Below, in pieces: positions 35,293 to 45,439 of a stretch of DNA of 64,000 nt. The position numbers were made by a program, and so were the translations under genes. The stretch spans positions 434,001 to 498,000 of the forward strand of contig NJFT01000001.1 of assembly GCA_002221725.1 (NCBI GenBank), given 5' to 3'. Below the pieces are notes generated by a model. It made no database searches and was not told the origin of the DNA. It was given only the letters and a program-made list of their open reading frames with translations. The stretch is from Scedosporium boydii (Eukaryota; Ascomycota; Sordariomycetes; Microascales; Microascaceae). Position 1 is the first letter of the stretch. Each line of letters starts with the position of its first letter.

Positions 35293-36594
35293 TTAGTGAT
35301 TCGCAGCGAAGGTATCAAGGAATTCCTCAAAAGCCGCAAACTTCTCCTCCAGCGTCGCAGCACCCCTTGGATTTCCATTGCCGGAAGCCGTATGGAAAAA
35401 CACTCTCGAAAATGAAGTGGGCATTCGCGGCGTGCGGGGCTCAGCGATGGTGGTGGGAACGGGGTGAAAGACCGGGCCGGCGGGGAAGAGCTCGGAGTCG
35501 TGAATCCAGAGAGTGCGCCGGACGTTGTTCTAAAAGGTCTCGACGGAGGCTGGGTCGCGGTCATGTGCGCGAGGTTCGTCGTTAGATTCCTCTTCCGAGG
35601 TAGTCTCCGACGGCTTGTCAACCACCTTGGAAGGCTTGTCACTGGGCGGCGGTACCGTGGGTTCATCGGGCTCTGAGGGTGTGCTGGTTTGCGGTTCTTC
35701 TAGTTTAGGATAAGAGTTCGCTGGATCGATGGGGCTTTCGACATTGGGAACTTCGTCGTCGGAGTTGTCTTTTAGCTCCTCGTCCTCGAGGATAGATGTG
35801 GTCGGGCTATCAATGATATTTTTCTTGGGTTTGGATTCTAAACCTTCGTCCGGCTCCTCGGTCACGTCTTTGTCCTCCACCGAGTGGACACCGTGACTCT
35901 CAGGTTGCTTGGTATCCTTCGCCGGTTCATCCTTTACGCTCTCATCGACGTCTCCTTCTGTGTTCACGGCCGTCTGCTCTTGTTCGTCCTCAATCGCGGT
36001 GGCTAGTTCGTCGCGCACACCATCATCCTTAGAATCATCTGCGCCCTTCCTTCCCGTGCCGGAATCACTCTCGAGCTTGGAAACAGATGCGTCGTCCCGA
36101 ATGTCATCAGTCGCCTTTGCGACATCATCGCCGTCGCCCATAACCTTGACATCGTCATCGGATTTCTTCGTCGCGGACTCGGTGCTCTCAATTGGCGTCG
36201 CATCTTGCTTTGGAGCATCTTGCTTCGAAGCATCTTCCTTAGGAAGCTCTTGCTTCTCAACCGTAGCGCTCGGTAATGTGTCACTACCACCCTTAGCGAC
36301 AGGCGGATCCTCCTTCTTCACATCGACCTTGCCCCAAGACCTAACCCGTCCCGGAACCCTATTCCCGGCACCGGCGAGACCCTTGTCGGGGGGCGCAATC
36401 GGCGTCGCATTCCTTTCGAACTTGGCAATCATGTCCCTCACGGATCCACTGGCGGTGCGAATCTGCGCAACCGGTTTGGAGTCGCCATTGGACCCTCCCA
36501 CCGCGACTCGCCTCTGCTTCGGAACTCCGAGGGAGTCGGAGACTGTGGGCGGGTCAACCGGGGAAGCTGGAGGCGACGTGTCTTCCGAGGCCAT
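35293..36594 (-). CDS. Hypothetical acidic, disordered protein
   Basis: The main open frame starts at 36594 and meets an in-frame TAG at 35532-35530. Coding-like sequence continues in the same frame beyond it to a TAA at 35295-35293, ending in a helical AATLEEKFAAFEEFLDTF. I therefore infer an intron 35625-35530 (AAG|GTGGTT to TTTTAG|AAC, with TCTAAC as branch point about 50 bases before the acceptor), giving 401 residues. A donor at GTACCG further upstream would also keep frame. The N-terminus has a short conserved-looking block (SGSVRDMIAKFERN, RVPGRVRSWGKVDVKKED), the middle is Asp/Glu/Lys/Ser-rich without order, and the C-terminus has an aromatic block (RRTLWIHDSELFPAGPVFHP). No family recognised. 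If the intron is not used the protein stops at 354 residues. Confidence 0.65.
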
Positions 36595-37435
36595 GGTGGG
36601 ATATAGTGGGGATCGGTCAATTGATGGTTTTCGCGTCGAGCAGGGAGTGATTTTATTGGCGATACATGTATGAGGGGAGAATGAGGATTGGATGAAGGTA
36701 GGAGACGAAGATATCGATGAGAGTGAAGGGGGGGGAAGAAGCTTCGAGGTGGGTAGGTTGTAGGAATAAGGTTTTATGGTGGCGCCTTGCGTGATGTTTA
36801 TTGGTACGACTGGAACAAGATGTGCCAGAAGAGCGACGAATTTGGTTCTGAGAGGGAACTAAAACTGTTTCGAGGCTTGGGGCGGGAGACGATTCAAATT
36901 GATGTGGTTGTGGTCCACTTCTGTAAGATCGATGTGGGGGAAGGAGCAGGTGGAGGAGGATGACAACATTGAAGATCGACGAGGTCAAAGGTGAGATTGA
37001 GATGGCAATAGAATCAAGAATGGGACAAACTCTGATTGATTGAAATGACTTGAATCAATCAAGTTATTGACTGATGATGACTCTCGGCCGCTTACTTCGG
37101 TACACACACACATCTTCCATTTCTTCCATTAAAGCCCAGAATTGATCAAAATCGTCACTAGCTTGCTTTTTCTACGACGTTTGTGTCTTAGTCTCGACAA
37201 TGCATCAGAGAGAGCCCGGGCAAGAGATTACGACTGCCGCATCGCGATTCCCACTACAAGTCGACTTCTAAGTGCTCAAACTAACATGGAATGATAACGA
37301 GGTTATCGCCAAGGGACGCTCTGGGACTTACACCATTGCATTGCTAGATTGGGCGTCACACTCACCATGTATTCATGGGGCAACTGACGTTGTGCGATGA
37401 TATGAGACTCGGAGAAGGTAATGGGCGCATCTTAC
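36595..37435. other. Intergenic, 0.84 kb
   Basis: Promoter side of the acidic protein gene and 3' side of the broken kinase. No gene recognised. Confidence 0.5.
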
Positions 37436-38296
37436 TTAGAAAGGACGCAAGCTCGATAGACCACCACTCTCGACCCACTCAATGCACTCTTTCTCACGCT
37501 CCTTGATCCAAACCTTGTCCTCGTCCTCGTCCTCGTCCTCGCCTCTAAACGAGTACCACTCCGTTCCGTCCTCCATATCTCGGAAAATCTGCTCGAGCTC
37601 TCTGACCGACTGATATCCTCCATTCCAGCACATGGAGATGATTTCATCCTCGACTGAGTCTGTCAGTGGTGGGAACTTCTTCTCTCTCAGCATGTTCATA
37701 AGCGCTGTAACGTCTTTCTCATCCGCATGTGGATAGTGGCCACGCATGATACTATACATAACCGAACCAATGACGAAATTCTCGGTAACAGCACCAGCAA
37801 TGCCATAACCCAAGCCCTCCTCCTTAGCTAGCATCCGGGCGAAGGGCTCCGTGCCTGCGGGCAGACGAGAGCCGATAGCTAGGGCGGAGCCGAGATCATG
37901 GATGCGTAAGTTGCCCTGCTTGTCGACTAAGATGTTCTCAGGACGGAGGTCGCCATGTGCAAGGCCCTCCCGTTCTAGGAAGGCCATTCCTCCGCATATC
38001 TAGCCCATCCAGCGGAGACAGGCCTGCTTGTTGTAGGTGTAGCCCCCCGCGCAGATTACCATTGTGAGATTGCTGGCGGCGAGTAGCATGAACGTCGCAG
38101 CGCCAGGGGCCATATAGAAGCAGTTGATAAGATATGGGCTCTTGTGGCCGAGAAACTCAATGGTCTTTTGCTCGTTGTCGAACTGCTCTTTCGAGACGCT
38201 GAGCTTGCGTGGGACTTTGACGGCAACGAGACCGCTGAGTTTCCAGACTGCACCGTTGGCGCCAAGGCCAACTAGGTCAGCGGCCTCTAGAGCCAT
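37436..38296 (-). pseudogene. Kinase-like gene interrupted by an in-frame stop
   Basis: The frame starting at 38296 reads a kinase-like N-lobe (LVGLGANGAVWKLSGLVAVK, glycine loop and Lys) and runs to ACLRWMG, then TAG at 38002-38000, then continues in the same frame with ICGGMAFLEREGLAHGDLR. The catalytic-loop motif is HGDLRPENIL (normally HRD...N) and the metal motif reads HDLG in place of DFG. The alpha-F region FVIGSVMYSIMRGHYPH follows and the end is 37436. In the fungal kinase-like family I know, the residue at the stop is one ordinary codon, so a CAG or GAG to TAG change is likely. No intron fits around it. The stretch after the N-lobe also looks shortened. A repeated GTCCTC unit encodes an acidic EDEDEDED run near the end. 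Confidence 0.75.
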
Positions 38297-39087
38297 CAGG
38301 GATGGCACTGATCTGTTCGCTCCTAGTTACAGATCGAGCATGTAGGTCCAGCTTGGTCTTGATAGTGCTGATGCTTCAAGACGATCTTAAGATTCTGCGC
38401 GGCTATGGGGCTCAATTGAGTTTTGGACGCTGCTTCCATGGGCAGTTTCCAACACCGTGTTTTTGGTTGGACATCGAGGATTTGCGGTTTGAGAGTTTGA
38501 GGGGAGCCAATCGGCGGCTACTCTTTTTGTGGCACACCGACTTCGCGTAGATGCATTCCTTCGTAAACCGCCTTGCAGATGTCGTCCCAGTTTAGGCAAC
38601 AAGCCGGTTTGGCAATAAAATCTATCGGAGCAGGGTATGCTATATTTCGTAGACCTTTTCAAAGGTCACCCTCATTTGCTGTCGCCGTCTGAGGGGATAT
38701 GTGAGGCTATGGTGGTACCTTGTCTATCCTCGTATTATTAAAGTCCTCCATCCTCTGATGACAGGTTGCATTGGATCGAGGAGAGAGCCCCGTCTAGTTA
38801 AGACTGGTGAGTTGGTATGACTCTGGAGGGAAAACTCATAGGCGTAGCCGCCGAACTGATGACAATGATAATATCATTGGTGATTAGTATTCTATATCCT
38901 TACAATGTAGCAAGTGTGACTGACTGAATGCCGAATCACTTTGCCACATATCGTTTTCGCCAAACTGACTTTCGCTTTCTTCTGTTGAAATCCCCCACAC
39001 CAGCTACGGGATGCTTTACGTCCTTCGACGCTAATATAGTTACGAACTGAGGCTTGACTTGTCTCTCCTCCGACTCGGACAAAGAAA
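38297..39087. other. Intergenic between two divergent broken kinase-like genes
   Basis: About 0.8 kb without a recognised gene; would have held both promoters. Confidence 0.5.
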
Positions 39088-40447
39088 ATGGGTGCCCTTT
39101 ACTTTTCAAGGTGCCACATCGACGATCGCTTCACCACGGAGAGATTATACCCACTTCCCGATGGTGGAAATCAACGGTTCGTACGGGACTGGGACCGGTG
39201 GCTCTCGTTTGACGTCCTTGTACGCAACGAGGAAGTTGAACGGGAGTTTGTCTTGAAGTCCATCAAGAAGTTCGTCAACGACCTTCCCGCCGATGTGGTC
39301 CAGGTTGAAATCGATTCCAAAGATGGCGCACTTTTGCCTAGGTCATCAGATCCCGAAAATGACCGTGCCTGGGTCCCCCTTTACCCGCCACGTACTGATT
39401 TTCCCCGGCGCGTGGCCACGATACGCCGCGGTGACCTCACGAAGGTTGACCGACTGGGAGTTGAAGTCGACTTGGCGGCCTACTCACCCCTTGCCAGCCC
39501 GGGCGAGACGAGGCAGGTAGTGTTCAAGTACTACATCGACCAGGGCAATGTTGCCATTTGGTGGCATGAGGCGAATTGTGTCATGCGTATGCCAAGACAC
39601 CCTAACATTGTGCCCTTCGACGCTCTCGTCGTCGACAAGGTTGGTGGAGTGGAGAGTGTTGTAGGCTTCACCACTCGCTACATACCGGGCGGTAGCCTTG
39701 CGGAAAATAAAGATCGCGTCTTCAAACTCAAGTATCTGGAGGAGCTCATCAATGTTAGTGATTATTCTCTTTCTTACGTTCCCTACGCTCAACCTGCTGA
39801 TTATCAGATGCCGCCGAACAGGCTGTCGATTACCTCAATCTCCGCCTGGGAATTGTCCATGGCGAAGTATGCTTTTGGAAACTTCTCATTGAACCCGAGA
39901 CAGATACCATTCAGTTATGCGATTTTAGCTGGAGTGCCAAACTAGGTTGGGAGGGAGACATGAGCAACCAGCAAGAATTTCGATATGACGCGGACCGAAA
40001 CGACGTGAAATTTGTGATATTTACGCTCTACGAAATCATCACGCGCGAGTTCCGCTTCCGCTTGGATTTCTACCCCGATGAATTGGATGAGCCAAGATCA
40101 TGCGGAAGCCAAAATGGAAGAAGCATCGAAATGCACAGCTTGACAGCCCTGTGGAGGAATATCGCCGGGTCCTCGGTGAATGGGTCAAGCGCAGGGCCCA
40201 GATCGACAAAAAGATTGATCATTTTACCAAGGCATCGGAGCCCCTGAACTGGCCGCTCTTGGTCGTACCCCCAGACATGGCAATAGACTTAGGCAACTTT
40301 AAAAGGCGGGATGCCATGCGCAGTACACTCACCAGGCTTGGGAAGGACTTCCTGAGATGGGAGCGCCCGCCGACGCAAGCCCTACCACTTCCCGATGGCC
40401 TGCGTCTCCTTGAAACTGGGGAGGTTGTTCGCGACGACGAACTTTGA
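39088..40447 (+). pseudogene. Kinase-like gene with a one-base frameshift
   Basis: Exon 1 is 39088-39753 and exon 2 starts at 39822 (AAT|GTTAGT to CGAACAG|GCT), joining FKLKYLEELIN to AVDYLNLRLGIVHGE. Kinase landmarks are RQVVFKYY (Lys), PRHPNIVPFDALV, IPGGSLAEN, GIVHGEVCFWKLL (catalytic loop, HGE in place of HRD) and QLCDFSWSAKLG (DFS in place of DFG). Near 40093 the frame breaks: the downstream family-like sequence (KKHRNAQLDSPVEEYRRVL to 40447) is in another frame and one base appears to be missing where GAGCC is read. There is no GT nearby for an intron. As it stands the protein ends at 40247 with an unrelated tail. The changed HRD and DFG motifs suggest a pseudokinase even before the break. 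A sequencing error is the main alternative. Confidence 0.7.
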
Positions 40448-41197
40448 GGCTCTTCTTCCGCTGGGAAGTCAGGTAGTTAGCTGTCCTGTCGCTGATTCGC
40501 CTTGACGGTTAGAAATCCTAGTCTCCCAAGGAGAGCTTTTGGTCAAGATTTCTATAGAGAGCCGAGTTTGTGCGGGTTGACAAGTGTAATAATCGTCACC
40601 ATTGAGATGATAGTGTGCGGCGATTCCTTTGAACGCTAGGTTCAAGCACCTCCGCGTTGAATTTTAAAGAAATAAACGTAGTAGGAGTCCTCCGAATCCA
40701 GCAGTTCAATCATTTATGGCAAACCAATCTGAATTCAAGTATTCCCTACACTTCTTATTACGTTGCAAGGCGTGAACTTCGACTTGGCGGATTCCCTTAT
40801 GAATATTGAGACCCGCTCAGATTCCGGTGCCGAAGTACAAAAAACAAAGTGATATCAATTATAAAGGTATCGCTAGTTGTCTTATGAAATGCCTTAATGC
40901 TGTCTTTGGGTGCTTGGAGTAGAACCTGTCATGAAGGCCCAGTTTTCACTCACCGGTTCAAACTCCCGGCGTATCGGAGGATCGGCGCCAAGGAGGGGCC
41001 GGGACGGCGGACTGAAAACGGAAGGTTTTCGGGTTGTTTAAAGAATCCTGATAAACGCATAAATTCCGTGCCTTATTAGAATACATGCATCAATCCACAC
41101 TCATCTTCACAACCCAGCCTTAATCCAACATCAATCAACATTGAAGCCTTCCCAAGCCAAGCCCCGAGCTCCAAATCCCCCCAAAGCTATAGCAACC
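40448..41197. other. Intergenic, 0.75 kb
   Basis: No gene supported. A tRNA T-arm-like string near 40956-40972 lacks the rest of a cloverleaf. Confidence 0.5.
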
Positions 41198-41900
41198 ATG
41201 ACAACTTCATCCGCCTCAATAGCCTACATAGGCATAATAGGCCGCAACGTACGTTTCGCCCTCCCCCTTGCCAGATTCCTCTGGCTAGGCAACCACCCGC
41301 TAACCTTCCCATCTCTCCACAGAACAACCCCCTCCACACAACGATCCTGTCCCCCATCCGCACGCCGCTCCAATTCTCCCTCCTCCTCTCCAGCACAATC
41401 GACATCTTCGACATGCGCGCTAAGTCCTCCGCCCCGACCTCCTCGTCTGCCTCCGCCTCTCCCAACCTAACGGGCGAGCTCGGCCTCCTGCACGCCGTGG
41501 ACGACCGACTGGCCGCGTACGGCTTCGAGACGAATACGGGCGTGAGGTTCGTCGTGGTGGTGGATGTTAGAGCTGGGGAGGATGGGATTAGAACTGGTGT
41601 CGGGCTGAAGGATTCGGATGTGCGACCTGTGAGATCTCTCTCCCCGCTCTCTCCCCTTCCCCGCGCAGGCACGACGGGAGGTGATTTTTTTTTTTTCTTT
41701 TTTTGCTAACAATTACTGTTGCGCAGGCATTTAAAGCTTTACAATCGGCGTATGTCGCCCTCCTGCAGAACCCCTTTTACGATCCGGACGAACATACCCC
41801 GCCCTATGGCCAGGGAGGCAAGAAGATTGCCAGCCGGAAGTTTTCCGCCGAGGTGAGGAGGATAGGAGAGAAGTGGCGCCCAGGGATTACCGCCATATAA
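41198..41900 (+). CDS. TRAPP complex subunit, TRAPPC2L/Tca17 (sedlin family)
   Basis: Three exons (41198-41248, 41323-41628, 41727-41900) encode 176 residues. The order is IAYIGIIGRN-NNPLHTTIL (strand-turn at the longin-like start, joined across intron 1), then FSLLLSSTIDIFDMR, LLHAVDDRLAAYGFETNTGVRFVVVVDV, and the C-terminal helix AFKALQSAYVALLQNPFYDP. This is the sedlin fold of TRAPP subunits; the insert of Ser/Ala between residues about 55 and 70 is unusual for the family but common in fungi. The protein should act at the Golgi in the TRAPP complex, which activates Rab/Ypt GTPases. Intron 2 has a long T-rich tract before its acceptor. Confidence 0.9.
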
Positions 41901-43005
41901 AGGTTCCTGTGATGTGGGTGTTGTAAAGCCTTTTCTGATGAATTAATACGCGAGAATGGGCCGTCATAAGAGTTTGATGTGGATTTGGTAGTTTTGATAG
42001 ATCAACCAACAATGATTGGGAAAAGGTCGACCCAGAGGCGTTTGGCAGGGGGTAATACCATGATTTTTACACAGCATCTCATCACGGACTGTTTATCCGA
42101 GGGCGACTCAAGGCCCCCTTCCTGTACTGAATACAATGTTGCTCAACGATTAAACCTGGGCGACAAGTATAGTAGCATGTTTCTTTACTTAGCCATATAC
42201 CCAATATGTTTTACAAAGACTACAAGGAGTTTCACTAAAGGTTCAAAAGTGGTTTGGGTCACATCCACACCCCCGACATTCCTTATTAACCTGATACCTA
42301 GCACTATATCTAAAATTACCACTCCACCAACTCGTCGATACATGAGAGCCAAACCGTATCCTTCCATCTTCCATAGCTGCCACCGCAGATGGAGCTAAAA
42401 AGCTCAAAGAGCGAACAAAGAAGTAAAAGGGGGTTGTTGTGTAATGTAGCCAGAGGCTTAAGTACTTGTGTTGTGCATGTGGTAGTGATGAGTGAAGAGT
42501 CACAGAAGGCTGAAAGGGGTCGCATGAGGCAAAGAAAGCCCAGGGTGTGAATAAGTCTCGCCCTGGACAGGACTGACTGCACCAGGCATGTAGCAGAAGC
42601 AGATGCGAAGGAACAAGGTGACCAGGTTGGCTGATAGCTAACTAAAATAGAATCAAGAAAAGAAAAGGGGAAAAAGAAAACACCACCCTTAAATGCAGTA
42701 ATAACCGATCTTCTCCGGGAACCCGTAATAAAACGCCTACTTTCATGCTCCGATGTACCTCCCGCTCGTATAATGCTTCATGTGTAGAAGAAAGTCTCCC
42801 GACCGATCTGCTGGCAGAAGAAAAACCCGAGATTGTGCATCCAGGATGTTGGAAACATAAGTCGTGATTGACACCCCCGATTTAGATGCAGAGGAGAGTC
42901 GGGAGCAGAGGATGAGTTGGGTGTTGGCATAGGAGGGGAAAGGCTCCCACCCATGTCGAGAAGCCTTTTCTTGATGCCCGCGGAGCAACACCAGGGCCGG
43001 CCGAC
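41901..43005. other. Intergenic between convergent genes, 1.1 kb
   Basis: Holds the 3' ends of the TRAPP subunit gene and the HAPSTR1-like gene. Several open frames exist but none has protein-like features. Confidence 0.5.
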
Positions 43006-43776
43006 CTATATGTGGCGGCTCCGCTTGCCATTTCCAAACATGTCCTTGCCATTACCGAGGCTCCCTAAATCGAAGATTTCGGCAAAGTTAATTTTCCTCT
43101 TCTGTCCCGCACCCCGGCCCAGTGCAGCGGCAGCGGCGGCGGCAGAAGTCCGCGCCGACGGTCTCCCTAGATTGTGTCGTCCTCTGGGTTGCCGAGTGAA
43201 GTGAGACGTGTTTGTCTGAGTCGCCGAAGGGTGCGTCTGCGAATCCGAAAGGTTTAACGTCGCGAGATTAGGCGCATCGGGATACGACATGGATGACTGA
43301 AATGTAAACTGATCTTGCGTCGGTACGGCGATGGTGGCCGGTGTGGGGGCGACGGTCGTAGAATCGGCCGTCGTTGATGCAGGTACCTCTTCGGACTTGG
43401 GGGCACTGCTGCCAAGGTTCACGGATTGGGTCCGCTCGGTGATGGAATTTAGATGAGTGCCGCTATTAGATCTCGAAATCTCGGGACTCGAACAGCGATC
43501 GGTCTTTTCGACCTCATCCTCGCTTTCCCTATCCTGCACCATGGCATCGGTCGACCCGGCGGCTAGTCGCTCGGTCGCCCAGCTTCGGATCCTCCATCCC
43601 TCTCCATCGCCGAGCCCGATGTTTTCCCGATCGAGGAAGGCCAGAAGCTCTTCGAGGCAGTCTTGGTAGCCCTCTTGGCGTGCTTTTGCTTGTGCTGATG
43701 CTGAGGTTTTGTAGAGTTTAGTGACTGATAGCGCTGCGGCTTTAAAGGCGTCGAGCAGCTGCTCGGGCTGGTCCAT
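43006..43776 (-). CDS. HAPSTR1/UPF0472 (C16orf72)-like protein
   Basis: An intronless frame of 256 residues. The N-terminal block LLDAFKAAALSVTKLYK followed by GYQDCLEELLAFLDREN resembles the core of the UPF0472 family (human C16orf72/HAPSTR1, fission yeast C720.02c): an amphipathic helix with an A-x-x-V-T-x-LYK pattern and then an Y-Q helix. The middle is Ser/Thr-rich, with a poly-Ala run (SAAAAAAALG), and the C-terminus ends in a basic stretch GQKRKINFAEIF and GNGKRSRHI, similar to the basic end of the animal proteins and a likely nuclear localisation signal. HAPSTR1 controls stress signalling with the HUWE1 ligase; this role in fungi is not shown. The match is from memory and partial. Confidence 0.65.
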   Translation of the reverse strand: MDQPEQLLDAFKAAALSVTKLYKTSASAQAKARQEGYQDCLEELLAFLDRENIGLGDGEGWRIRSWATERLAAGSTDAMVQDRESEDEVEKTDRCSSPEISRSNSGTHLNSITERTQSVNLGSSAPKSEEVPASTTADSTTVAPTPATIAVPTQDQFTFQSSMSYPDAPNLATLNLSDSQTHPSATQTNTSHFTRQPRGRHNLGRPSARTSAAAAAAALGRGAGQKRKINFAEIFDLGSLGNGKDMFGNGKRSRHI

Positions 43777-44675
43777 TGCGGCGGTCGTCGATTTCGATAA
43801 TCAACAACGGGTTGTGGTCGATGAGACGGAGGGGATGGCGATGTCGATGTCGATGGCGATGGCAGTTGTTGGATGAGGGGGAGAAAAATAGTTTAGTCTC
43901 AGGCCCGCTTCCGGAAAGTCGTCTCTCTGTTTGGTTGCCAAGGAGGTGGGAGGACGGAGTTGATGGTGGAGGTTGTTGGCTCTGGTTGTGGTGGGAACGA
44001 AAAGGGAGGGGCGATTTTGATATTTTTGATTGGTAGCTCCACCGAAGAAGTACTTCGTCACGTAACTAGGCTTCGCTGTGAGTCGACTTGGATGCGTCAG
44101 CAAGCCAGTTGGCTCAAATCGAGGCCAGACAAAATTCACGATGGCTTTGGTTCTTGTCCGCTAACCTAACGGAGGCTTGAGTCAACGAAGGGATGAGACA
44201 AGGACGCCGAATGAGATGCAGTCAAGAAAGTTTGGGACCCAAAGGAAAAACCGAGGAATGAGCCCAAGAGATGTTCCTTAGTGTCCAAAATGGCCGCAGC
44301 GGGTGGGAATGTGATAATAGTCACTCCAGTACAGGGATTTGCCAGGCTTAACTCGGGCAGATTTCGGCACAGTGCCAGTCAATAAATAGTTGAGCTTTAA
44401 TGTTTGCAAAAGCTCGTCAAACGACGTAGAAAGGATGAAGCACTGTTTTTATAACATCTCGACAATGAATGACTTGCCCTGGAGATCATCCCTGATGGCG
44501 ATGCTCGTCGAAGATCCAAGGCATGAGCTAAACGATCCTTCGTGGGAAATTGCACGTGTTGTTTTCTGGTGGTTGCGTCAGACAAGCAGGGTCCTGTTTC
44601 TAGACCTGAGTTTTGGAGGGGAAATACAGTATGCACAGTACACGGGACTGTGCTTAAACTTTGAACAAGTATTTC

Positions 44676-44708
44676 GTACAATTGTACACGAGTAGTGTAC
44701 AATTGTAC
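44676..44708. repeat. Twin 12-base palindromes, 21 bases apart
   Basis: GTACAATTGTAC occurs at 44676-44687 and again at 44697-44708, separated by nine bases. Each is a perfect palindrome; the second extends to 14 bases. The 21-base phasing puts both on the same DNA face, as for paired binding sites of a dimeric protein. The function is unknown. Confidence 0.9.
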
Positions 44709-45220
44709 AAAAGTGACCTTCGCAACACAAAATCAAAAAAAAAGCATGTGGGGGTCAGGTCGGGCTGGTCTGTGCGCTAACAGTGGTGAGACCCACTCCG
44801 TTGGCTCCTCCTGCCCTAAAACTGCAACTGCGATGACAGAAGTTCCATGCCCCTTCCTCATGGAATTCTCTTGGAATATGCTAGTACTTTAGATACAAAG
44901 ATTTCTCTTGGTAGCACATCCAGTTGACCGAGTAAAGTAGGGCATCTCCTCTTGAGCGAGTGACATCTGGTTACAGATGGAGCCAACGGCGACCATGCTG
45001 AGAAACTAACCTCCGGACGACCGGGGGGTTTTCCCAGGAGATGAGGCAGACGGTCCTCCCGTAAGCCCTCGGAAACCCAAAAAGGCGGCCAAGTCGGTAG
45101 ATATTGCAAAGGAAAAGGAAAAGGAGTGCAAAAAAGAGCAAATGACTTTTGGTATTAGTTCAAGATGCTGACGCGGGCTGGTTGAAATCTATCTTTCTAT
45201 CTCGACATCTTTTCTAAGTT

Positions 45221-45292
45221 ATCCATCCATCCATCCATCCCATTTCCCATAACATATATATACGCCCATGTTGAATTGTTGAATTGTTGAAT
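45221..45292. repeat. ATCC and TTGAATTG simple repeats
   Basis: Five tandem ATCC units at 45221-45240, then three units of a TTGAATTG-like repeat at about 45270-45292. Simple repeats near the 3' end of the C1-tetrahydrofolate synthase gene. Confidence 0.8.
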
Positions 45293-45439
45293 AAAAAAGT
45301 GCAGTCATGATATCTAGTGCAGGTCCCCGTCTCGCTGAGCCATGCTTAAAATGTCTAGAATAATCTCATTCGGCGCATATCATGCGTCCGTGCTGTTCCG
45401 GTATTGTCAAGGAACGAGGTGTCTTATCTAAGTTGTTGT

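Larger units (their letters stand above)
43777..45439. other. Intergenic, 1.7 kb, with palindromes
   Basis: Promoter region of the HAPSTR1-like gene and 3' region of C1-tetrahydrofolate synthase. No gene seen. It contains a stem-loop at 44633-44653, two identical palindromes at 44676-44708 and ATCC repeats near 45221. Confidence 0.5.

Noticed and set aside
40956..40972. tRNA T-arm-like string GGTTCAAACTCCCGG
   Set aside because: No matching acceptor, D or anticodon stems around it.
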